A stretch of 22,021 bases of DNA, taken from positions 1 through 22,021 of the forward strand of contig CAZLNO010000070.1 in the NCBI GenBank assembly GCA_964561005.1, written 5' to 3'. Below the pieces are notes generated by a model that worked only from the letters and a program-made list of their open reading frames with translations, was not told the DNA's origin and ran no database searches. The position numbers were made by a program, and so were the translations under genes. The stretch is from CAZLNO01 sp964561005 (lineage in GTDB: Bacteria; Pseudomonadota; Alphaproteobacteria; Kiloniellales; Rhodovibrionaceae). Below, piece by piece: positions 7,345 to 14,284 of the stretch; position 1 is the first letter of the stretch, and the number at the start of each line of letters is the position of its first letter.

Positions 7345-8289
7345 ATGGACACCCTCTTGGAGCGTCTGGACACGGCAAGCGCGCGGACGCCGGACGCGCC
7401 GGCGCTGGCGACCTTCGGTCGCGTCTGGCGGTATCGCGAGTTGGCGAACCGGGTGGAACGCATGGCCGCGGCGTTTGCGCGGCTGGGCGTGGGGCCGGAG
7501 CGGCCGCTGGGCCTGCTGCTGCCGCCGGTGCCGACGGCGGCGATGGCGGCGCTCGCCTGCTTCCGCCTGGGCGCGACGGTGGTGCCCTGCGATCCCATGA
7601 GCCCGGAGCCGGCGCTGCGCGCCCGCCTGCGCCAACTCGAAGACGGCGTGCTGGTGACGCTCGACCTGACGCGATTGCAGCAGCGTTGGGTGCAGCACCT
7701 GGGCGAGACCGGGCTGCACGCCGTCGTCGTGGACAAGATGGCGGAGCTGCTGCCGTTTCCGCGCAACCTGCTGATGCCGCTGCTGCGTGGGGGAGAAATC
7801 GCGGCCCTGCCGCGCGACCCCCGCGCCGCCGCGCTGCCGACGCTGATGGCGGGGACGACGGACCCCGCGCCGGATGCCCGCGCGGCGGCGCGCATTCGCG
7901 ATGCCGGCGCCGGCCTGTGGGCGGGTGACGCCCTGAACAGTGCCGTGGCGGAGTTGCTGCATCTGGCCGGCGGCGGGCGGCGCTGGCTGTTCGCCCACGC
8001 CCTCGACGGCGCCTGGCCGCTGGCCGCGCTCCTGGCGCCGCTGTCCGGCGGGCGGGAGAGCGTGGTGCTGCCGCGGCTGGATGCCCGCACGCTGACCGCC
8101 GCTCTGGCGCACGAACGGCCGCAGGTCGTCGTGCTGTCCGCCAAGGCGGGCGAGACGCTGATCGCCCAGCCGCCGGAGTCGCCCGCGGTGGGGCTGGCCG
8201 TGGTTCCGTCCGAGGTGCCGCCGAACGCCCGCGACGCCCTGGCCGGGGCGCTGGACGCGCGCGTCGTGGCCTGGGCGGGGGCGGGGTAA
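7345..8289 (+). CDS. Truncated, degenerate adenylate-forming (acyl-CoA ligase-like) protein
   Basis: A 314-residue protein whose start matches the N-terminal AMP-binding domain of fatty-acyl-CoA ligases: TYRELA-like WRYRELANRVERMA (28-41), GVGPERPLGLLLPP (48-61), ACFRLGATVVPCDP (71-84) and VVVDKMAELLPFPRNLL (127-143), the last typical of FadD-like ligases. Where active enzymes carry the P-loop TSGTTGxPK, this one has MAGTTDPAP (168-176): the Gly after TT is Asp and the Lys is Pro. It then follows the ligase fold through a PLSGGRESVVLPRLD-like stretch and stops at VVAWAGAG, about where the A5 motif YGxTE should be. The rest of the large domain and the whole C-terminal lid (with the catalytic Lys) are absent. 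Intact ligases have 500-600 residues. The downstream gene converges after 10 bases, leaving no room for a lost 3' half. Either a non-catalytic partner of the preceding methyltransferase or a decaying gene; the frame is clean. Confidence 0.8.
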   Translation: MDTLLERLDTASARTPDAPALATFGRVWRYRELANRVERMAAAFARLGVGPERPLGLLLPPVPTAAMAALACFRLGATVVPCDPMSPEPALRARLRQLEDGVLVTLDLTRLQQRWVQHLGETGLHAVVVDKMAELLPFPRNLLMPLLRGGEIAALPRDPRAAALPTLMAGTTDPAPDARAAARIRDAGAGLWAGDALNSAVAELLHLAGGGRRWLFAHALDGAWPLAALLAPLSGGRESVVLPRLDARTLTAALAHERPQVVVLSAKAGETLIAQPPESPAVGLAVVPSEVPPNARDALAGALDARVVAWAGAG

Positions 8290-8311
8290 GGGCTTCGCCC
8301 TACGCCGCCCC
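8278..8311. terminator. Hairpin between convergent genes, candidate bidirectional terminator
   Basis: The arms GGGGCGG (8278-8284) and CCGCCCC (8305-8311) pair, as do the inner arms AGGGC (8289-8293) and GCCCT (8297-8301) around a TTC loop, with a small internal bulge between them. The hairpin spans both stop codons of the convergent ligase-like and FAH-family genes. No T-run follows on either strand, so intrinsic termination strength is uncertain. Confidence 0.45.
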
Positions 8312-9172
8312 GTCCGCCTCCGCCACCACGGGATTGGTCAGCGTGCCGATGCCCTCGATGGCGACGCTCACGGTGTCGCCGGGCTTGAGGAAGACCTGGG
8401 GATCGCGGGCAAAGCCGACGCCCGGCGGCGTGCCGGTGACGAAGACCGTGCCCGGCTCCAGCGTCATCACCTCGCTGGCCTTGGACACCAGGGCGGCGAT
8501 GTCGAAGATCAGGTCGTCGGTGCGGCCTTCCTGCATGACCGCGCCGTTCACGCGTGTCTCGATGCGCAGGCCGGAGGCCCCGGCCGGCAGCTCGTCGGCG
8601 GTCACGATTTCCGGCCCGAACGGTCCCGAGGCGTCGCCGTTCTTGCCCAGGGTCCACTGCTTGCCGGCGCGCTGGTAGTCGCGGATCGAGCCGTCGTTGA
8701 AGATCGAGTAGCCGACCACGTGCTCCAGCGCCCGCTCGCGCGGAATGTGCTTGCCGCCGCGGCCGACGACGGCCACCAGCTCGCCCTCGTAGTCGAACTT
8801 GTCGCTGGCGCTGGGCCGCAGCATCGGCTGGCCGTCGCCGCAGAACGAGGAGGGAAAGCGCGCGAAGAAGATCGGCGTCTCGGGGATCTTCGCCCCCGTC
8901 TCCTCGGCGTGCGCCCGGTAGTTCAGCCCGACGCACAGCGTCTTCGGCGGCCGCGGGATCGCCGGCAGCAAGGTCAGGCCGTCGCGCGGCACGGTCTTCT
9001 CGTCGGGTGCGTTCGCCGCGATGGCGTTCCAGCGTTCCAGGTTGTCCTCGGCGAACACCGTCGCCCAGTCGCGCGGCGCCGCCGGGTCCAGGGCGCTCAG
9101 GTCGACGACCCGGTCGCCGCGCAGGATGCCGAGCGACGGCGCCCCGTCGCGTTCGAATGTCACAAGCCGCAT
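8300..9172 (-). CDS. Fumarylacetoacetate hydrolase family protein (COG0179)
   Basis: A 290-residue soluble enzyme of the FAH superfamily, whose members hydrolyse, decarboxylate or isomerise C-C bonds in beta-diketo or oxo-acid intermediates of aromatic and sugar-acid catabolism, using a divalent metal. The FAH core runs from about 75 to 285. Visible signatures are LCVGLNYRAHAEE (79-91), DYEGELVAVVG (127-137) carrying Glu129 and Glu131, FNDGSIRDYQ (158-167) with Asp160 as third metal ligand, and FVTGTPPGVGFA (244-255). The N-terminal ~70 residues form the small domain common in this group (LVTFERDG...LGILRGDRVVDL). The start ATG at 9172 has a GGGGAGG ribosome binding site just upstream. It lies 54 bp downstream of the methylmalonate-semialdehyde dehydrogenase gene on the same strand and is likely cotranscribed. 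The exact substrate (fumarylpyruvate, acylpyruvate, oxalocrotonate-type) cannot be decided from sequence. Confidence 0.93.
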   Translation of the reverse strand: MRLVTFERDGAPSLGILRGDRVVDLSALDPAAPRDWATVFAEDNLERWNAIAANAPDEKTVPRDGLTLLPAIPRPPKTLCVGLNYRAHAEETGAKIPETPIFFARFPSSFCGDGQPMLRPSASDKFDYEGELVAVVGRGGKHIPRERALEHVVGYSIFNDGSIRDYQRAGKQWTLGKNGDASGPFGPEIVTADELPAGASGLRIETRVNGAVMQEGRTDDLIFDIAALVSKASEVMTLEPGTVFVTGTPPGVGFARDPQVFLKPGDTVSVAIEGIGTLTNPVVAEADGAA

Positions 9173-9226
9173 GGGCCTCCCCTCTCAATCCCGTCCCGCG
9201 ACCCGGCCGGGCCGCCGGATGCAAGC

Positions 9227-10723
<1,497 letters not shown>

Positions 10724-10806
10724 GGCGGCGATCCTCCTTGCTTCCATGCAATTGTTCACGTCCGGGCAACACAGCTAGCACAGACATCGCCGCAAACGAA
10801 GGGGCC

Positions 10807-10827
10807 GGGGGCTGGCAAAATGCCCCC
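10807..10827 (+). other. G/C hairpin in leader of the DODA gene
   Basis: GGGGGC (10807-10812) and GCCCCC (10822-10827) can form a six-bp stem with a nine-base loop, ending 21 bases before the dioxygenase ATG in the short divergent region. It could be a leader structure or a chance G/C-run pairing in very GC-rich DNA; there is no following T-run. Confidence 0.3.
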
Positions 10828-10848
10828 CATGCACCCTAATCAAGGCCC

Positions 10849-11634
10849 ATGAGCAACCCGCTTCCCAGCATGTTCGTCTCGCACGGCCCGCCGACGATGG
10901 TGATCGACGACCTCGACACGAACCGGCGGTTGCGGGACATTGCCGCGGCGCTGCCGCGCCCGCGCGCGCTTCTCTGCGTCTCGGCCCACTGGATCGCGGC
11001 GGCGCCGCGCGTCACCGCCGCCCCGCGCCCGGAAACGATCCACGATTATAGCGGCTTTCCCGAGGCGCTGTATCGCCTGGACTATCCCGCGCCCGGCGAC
11101 CCGGAGCTGGCCGCGCGGGCGGCGGAGCTGCTGCGGACGGCCGGCTTCGCCGCCGAACTCGATCCGGCGCGCGGCCGCGATCACGGCGCCTGGCAGACCG
11201 CGATGCTGATGTACCCCGAGGCGGACATCCCGCTGATCCAGGTGTCGCTGACCGCCGATCTCGATCCGCGCGGCCACTTGGCCCTGGGCCGCGCGCTGGC
11301 GCCGTTGCGCGACGAGGGCGTGCTGCCGGTGGCCACCGGCACCGCGGTGCACAACCTGGCGCAGTGGCGCCGCGATTCCCAGGGCACGCCGGCGTGGGCG
11401 CGGGCCTTCGAGGACTGGCTGGTGGCGCGCGCCGAGGCCGGCGACGCCGAGGCCCTGGTCGACTACGCCCGCCAGGCGCCGCATCCCGACCTCGCCCACC
11501 CCACGCCGGAACACCTGACGCCGCTGTTCGCCGCGCTGGGCGCCGGCGGCGCGGGCGCGCAGGGACGCACGCTGCACCGCGGATTCGCCTACGGCAGCCT
11601 GTCGATGGCGGCCTTCGCCTTCGCCCCCGCCTGA
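10849..11634 (+). CDS. DODA-type extradiol ring-opening dioxygenase family protein (YgiD-like)
   Basis: Member of the class III extradiol (LigB-type) superfamily, whose enzymes open catecholic rings such as 4,5-opening of DOPA using one metal. It has 261 residues, normal for the family. Metal ligand positions match the E. coli YgiD pattern: His12 in FVSHGPP, His47 in CVSAHW (same 35-residue spacing), His168 in TAVHNL and His222 in HPTPEHLTPLF. Further signatures are HDYSGFPEALYRLDYPAPGD (65-84), DHGAWQTAMLMYPEADIPLIQ and the C-terminal AYGSLSMAAF. The start ATG at 10849 aligns with the usual short leader before FVSHG; AAGG lies close upstream. It is divergent from mmsA. Physiological substrates of the YgiD branch are poorly known, so activity on DOPA or catechols is inferred from family only. 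Confidence 0.92.
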   Translation: MSNPLPSMFVSHGPPTMVIDDLDTNRRLRDIAAALPRPRALLCVSAHWIAAAPRVTAAPRPETIHDYSGFPEALYRLDYPAPGDPELAARAAELLRTAGFAAELDPARGRDHGAWQTAMLMYPEADIPLIQVSLTADLDPRGHLALGRALAPLRDEGVLPVATGTAVHNLAQWRRDSQGTPAWARAFEDWLVARAEAGDAEALVDYARQAPHPDLAHPTPEHLTPLFAALGAGGAGAQGRTLHRGFAYGSLSMAAFAFAPA

Positions 11635-11666
11635 GTTGCCCCCGGCCGCAATATTTCCCCGTGATC

Positions 11667-11681
11667 TTAACCATCCTTTAG
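11667..11681 (+). promoter_or_regulatory. CtrA-type box (TTAA-N7-TTAG) upstream of mreB
   Basis: TTAACCATCCTTTAG occurs in a locally AT-richer patch 189 bases before the mreB start. The CtrA consensus in Caulobacter and relatives is TTAA-N7-TTAA; here the second half has one mismatch, and the first eight bases equal the strong TTAACCAT half-site. TAGGAT at 11685-11690 just downstream could serve as a -10. No experimental support. Confidence 0.45.
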
Positions 11682-11700
11682 CGCTAGGATCGCGACGTTC

Positions 11701-11777
11701 GCCCGTCCGTCCCGGTCGCGTCGCGGCGCGGGGGCTTGCGTCCGGGACGCGATCCGGATAGCGGGACAGGGACGGGC
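11701..11777. repeat. Long imperfect inverted repeat in the mreB leader
   Basis: Three ordered arm blocks pair: GCCCGTC (11701-11707) with GACGGGC (11771-11777), GTCCCG (11709-11714) with CGGGAC (11762-11767), and TCGCGTC (11716-11722) with GACGCGA (11746-11752), around a 23-base loop. The block order and 20 paired positions are unlikely to be chance even in GC-rich DNA. It lies between the CtrA-type box and the mreB start, in what is probably the 5' untranslated region. It could act as an mRNA structure, a terminator of the upstream gene or a protein site. Confidence 0.5.
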
Positions 11778-11869
11778 GATTCGGGCATTCCGACGCGTCC
11801 CGGGGGACCCGGACGCGGTCCGGCGACGGCGATTCGGCAAGCACCTGACGGAAACGGCCGGCTGAACAC

Positions 11870-12904
11870 ATGGTATTCGATTTCTTCGCGGCGCGGGCGG
11901 GCGATCTCGCCATCGACCTCGGCACGGCGAACACCCTGGTCTATGCCAAGGGGCGCGGCATCGTGGTCAACGAGCCCTCGGTGGTGGCCATCGCCACGCG
12001 CGGCGGCAAGCCGCAGGTCCTGGCGGTGGGCGAGCGGGCGCGGCAGATGCTGGGCAAGACGCCGGAGTCGATTCGCGCGATCCGGCCCATGCGCAAGGGC
12101 GTCATCGGGGACTTCGAGGCCGCGCAGGCCATGATCGCCTACTTTATCAAGCAGGGCTTGCGCTCGCGCGGCTTCCGCCGGCCGCGCGTGGTGATCTCGA
12201 CCCCACAGGGCGCCACGGCGGTGGAGCGCCGCGCCATCCGCGAGGCGGCGGAGGGCTCGGGCGCCGGCCAGGTGTTCCTGATCGAGGAACCCATGGCCGC
12301 CGCGATCGGCGCCGATCTGCCGGTCACCAGCCCGCGCGGCTCCATGCTGGTGGACCTCGGCGGCGGGACCAGCGAGGTGGCCGTGATCTCGCTGGGCGGC
12401 ATCACCAACGCGGTCTCCGTGCCGGTCGGCGGCGACGACTTCGACGAGGCCATCCACGCCTATGTCCGCCGCGTGCACAACGTGGCGATCGGCGAGGCCA
12501 CGGCCGAGCGTATCAAGCGCCACATCGGCGCCGCCCTGCCGCCCGCCCCGGAACACGAGGAGAGCGTGCAGGTCTCCGGCCGCGACCTGATCAGCGGCGT
12601 GCCCAAGGCCATCGAGGTGAGCGAGGCGGAGATCGCCGAGAGTCTGGCCGAGCCGGTCTTCGCCATCATCGAGGGGATCAAGAGCGCGCTGGAGCGCACC
12701 GCGCCCGAGCTGGCGGCGGATATCGTCGACACCGGGCTCGTGCTGACCGGCGGCGGTGCCCTGCTGCGCCGTCTGCCCGAGGCGGTGCGCGGGGCCACCG
12801 GGCTGGCCGTCTCGGTCGCCGAGGAGCCGCTGACCTGCGGCGTGCGTGGCGCCGGCCGCGCGCTGTCGGAGCTGAAGACCCTCAAGACGGTCCTGGAGGA
12901 CTGA
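11870..12904 (+). CDS. mreB: Rod shape-determining protein MreB
   Basis: Bacterial actin homologue that forms membrane-attached filaments guiding lateral cell-wall synthesis. It has 344 residues, the usual length. Nucleotide-site motifs: phosphate-1 AIDLGTANTLVY (14-25), IEEPMAAAIGA (138-148) with the conserved Glu, phosphate-2 VDLGGGTSEVAVISL (161-175) and the adenosine motif VLTGGGALLR (291-300). IGEATAERIK (207-216) and EEPLTCGVRGAGRAL are also MreB signatures. The start MVFDFF could be a short membrane-binding amphipathic leader, as in other MreBs. Unlike most alphaproteobacteria, no mreC, mreD, pbp2 or rodA follows; a small unknown gene starts 22 bp after the stop. This may be a second, orphan MreB or a rearranged locus. 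A 235-bp leader upstream carries a CtrA-type box and a long inverted repeat. The ribosome binding site is weak. Confidence 0.96.
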   Translation: MVFDFFAARAGDLAIDLGTANTLVYAKGRGIVVNEPSVVAIATRGGKPQVLAVGERARQMLGKTPESIRAIRPMRKGVIGDFEAAQAMIAYFIKQGLRSRGFRRPRVVISTPQGATAVERRAIREAAEGSGAGQVFLIEEPMAAAIGADLPVTSPRGSMLVDLGGGTSEVAVISLGGITNAVSVPVGGDDFDEAIHAYVRRVHNVAIGEATAERIKRHIGAALPPAPEHEESVQVSGRDLISGVPKAIEVSEAEIAESLAEPVFAIIEGIKSALERTAPELAADIVDTGLVLTGGGALLRRLPEAVRGATGLAVSVAEEPLTCGVRGAGRALSELKTLKTVLED

Positions 12905-12926
12905 CCGGCGCGGGATTGGCAAGGTG

Positions 12927-13286
12927 ATGTCGGAGGAGGAGGAAGCCGCCCTGGCCGCGGCGCTGCATCCCGTCCTGATCGACACCGTCCGGCAGGGCCG
13001 GACGATAGCCTATCGCGACCTGGCTCGCGCCGCCGGCGTGCCGGCGCCGCACAGCATCCACCGAACAACCCTGGCCCTGGAGGCTTTGATCCGGGCGGAC
13101 CACGCCGCCGGCCGGCCGCTGCTGGCGGCGGTGGCGGTGGGCAAGGCCGGCCTGCCCGGCCCCGGCTTCTTCCAGCTTCTGCGCGCGCTCGGCCGCTACG
13201 ACGGTCCGGACCGCGGGCCCGAGGCGGCCGCGTGGCATGCCAGCGAGTTGAGGGCGGCGCTGGACCACTGGGGCGCCGGTGATTGA
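12927..13286 (+). CDS. Small conserved-looking hypothetical protein downstream of mreB
   Basis: I do not recognise a named function. The 119-residue protein begins with an acidic helix (MSEEEEAALAAALHPVL), has IAYRDLARAAGVP, which reads like a small helical DNA-binding or MGMT-like segment, a His-rich HSIHRTTLALEAL, then PLLAAVAVGKAGLPGPGFFQLLRALGRYD and a Trp-containing helical end. The middle segment (hydrophobic strand, then G-x-PGxGFF) recurs in small hypothetical proteins of bacteria. It is soluble, with no signal or membrane segment. The start is either GTG 12924 or the adjacent ATG 12927; the ATG is preferred. Third-position GC is high, supporting real coding. It lies 22 bp after mreB on the same strand and is likely cotranscribed. 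Confidence 0.75.
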   Translation: MSEEEEAALAAALHPVLIDTVRQGRTIAYRDLARAAGVPAPHSIHRTTLALEALIRADHAAGRPLLAAVAVGKAGLPGPGFFQLLRALGRYDGPDRGPEAAAWHASELRAALDHWGAGD

Positions 13287-13320
13287 GCTTGCGCTTGGCG
13301 AGATCGAGTGCCACCCTCGG

Positions 13321-13349
13321 TTGCGTTCACTCTGAAGTGGAAATGTAGA
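13321..13349 (+). promoter_or_regulatory. Possible sigma-70-type promoter for the cyclophilin-like gene
   Basis: TTGCGT (13321-13326) and TGTAGA (13344-13349) are separated by 17 bases in a locally AT-richer gap between the small unknown gene and the cyclophilin-like gene, 20 bases before its ATG. The -10 match is weak (three of six). Confidence 0.25.
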
Positions 13350-13369
13350 GACGTCGGGGAGGTGACACG

Positions 13370-13747
13370 ATGGCGCACAAGCTGCGCGTCACGGTCGGCG
13401 GCATCGCCCTGGACGTGGTCTGTCGCGACACGGCGACGGCCGCGGCGATCCGAGAGGCGGCGCCCTTCGAGGCCAATGCCAGCATCTGGGGCGAGGAGGT
13501 CTACTTCGGCGCGCCGGTCTCGGTGGTGCGCGAGCCGGACGCGCGGTCGGTGGTGGAGCCCGGCGAGATCGCGTTCTGGGTGGAGGGCGGCGCCATCGCC
13601 ATCGGCTTCGGACCGACCCCGATCTCGCACGGCGAGGAGGTGCGCCTGGTCGCGCCGGCCAACATCTGGGCCGACGCCGAGGGGGACGTGCGCGCGCTCC
13701 GGGCGGTCCGCGCCGGCGACCCCGTGCGCGTGGAGGCGCTCGCCTGA
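13370..13747 (+). CDS. Cyclophilin-like fold protein (TM1367/PF04126 type)
   Basis: A 125-residue soluble protein with the cyclophilin-like barrel family pattern: LRVTVGG (5-11), SIWGEEVYFGAPV (38-50), PGEIAFWVEGGAIAIGFGPTPIS (64-86, the most conserved block) and APANIWADAEGD (95-106). Despite the fold name, this group lacks proven prolyl isomerase activity and its function is not established. The start ATG at 13370 has a strong GGGGAGGTG ribosome binding site. It lies 83 bp after the small unknown gene, with a possible own promoter between, and converges on the Rap1a/Tai-like gene nine bases after its stop. Confidence 0.85.
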   Translation: MAHKLRVTVGGIALDVVCRDTATAAAIREAAPFEANASIWGEEVYFGAPVSVVREPDARSVVEPGEIAFWVEGGAIAIGFGPTPISHGEEVRLVAPANIWADAEGDVRALRAVRAGDPVRVEALA

Positions 13748-13756
13748 AGCCCCGGC

Positions 13757-14104
13757 CTACATGCAGGGCGGCGCGGGAAAGGCGTCGGTCAGCACCTTGT
13801 GGATCGCCGTCTCGGCCCGCCGCCCGGCCGGACCGTCCTGATGGACGAGGCGACCCAGCACCAGATTCACGAGGTCCTCGGTCTTCATGGCCGCCGGCAT
13901 GCACACGGCGTGCCCGCCGTGCATGGCGTCGGCCGCGCCGACGATATAGCCGCGGCAGCGCGCCCGCGCGGTCGGCGCCTCGCTTCGGCACAGTCGCAGC
14001 AGCTTCTCGGCGCTGTAGAACGGACGGTCGGTCGCCCATAACGGCGACACCGTGCTGACGAGGATGACAGCCACGGCCATCGCGGCCGGCAAGGAACTCC
14101 GCAT
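13757..14104 (-). CDS. Rap1a/Tai-like secreted protein (orphan immunity-protein family)
   Basis: A 115-residue secreted protein. Residues 1-24 are a Sec signal (hydrophobic AMAVAVILVSTVSPLWA, cleavage predicted after Ala24). The mature part shows the Rap1a/Tai pattern: LLRLCRSE with Cys39, RCRGYIVGAADA with Cys50, AVCMP with Cys68, a helical EDLVNLVLGRL stretch and a C-terminal FPAPPCM with Cys114. The four Cys suit two disulfides in the periplasm. Founding members neutralise type VI secretion peptidoglycan amidases (Ssp/Tae4 type). Many orphan homologues exist in alphaproteobacteria without any effector nearby, and none is visible here, so an immunity role is not supported by context. The start at ATG 14104 is chosen because it begins the signal peptide directly; a longer frame to 14221 adds 39 non-signal residues. 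Confidence 0.8.
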   Translation of the reverse strand: MRSSLPAAMAVAVILVSTVSPLWATDRPFYSAEKLLRLCRSEAPTARARCRGYIVGAADAMHGGHAVCMPAAMKTEDLVNLVLGRLVHQDGPAGRRAETAIHKVLTDAFPAPPCM

Positions 14105-14167
14105 GCCCGGCAGCCTACTCCAACCGGCCCGCGGGGGGAAGGCGGCGCGGCCTTCGAGTCGCGCGGG

Positions 14168-14217
14168 TTCGGTCGCGAAGGAACACGTTATACGATTCGA
14201 ACGGCATTTCGCGACAA
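14168..14217. promoter_or_regulatory. Divergent regulatory region between Rap1a/Tai-like gene and GME-like epimerase
   Basis: A short AT-richer patch holds an inverted repeat TCGCGAA (14173-14179) / TTCGCGA (14208-14214), with TTCGAA between the arms. On the minus strand TTGTCG (14217-14212) and TATAAC (14192-14187) are 19 bases apart; on the plus strand TTCGGT (14168-14173) and TACGAT (14191-14196) are 17 apart. These are plausible but weak back-to-back promoters, with the inverted repeat as a possible operator overlapping both. Confidence 0.35.
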
Positions 14218-14284
14218 CCAAAAGGCGGTGGCGGCGGTCCCGGCTCCTGTCCTATCCTGCACCTCTTACGGGAGGTGGTCAGGG

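Noticed and set aside
78..7928. Very long open frames on the plus strand across 78-2003, 1909-3957 and 3774-7928
   Set aside because: They lie antisense to well-supported genes; their translations are rich in Arg, Gln, His, Gly and Ala with no recognisable motif. This is the usual mirror effect of high-GC third positions.
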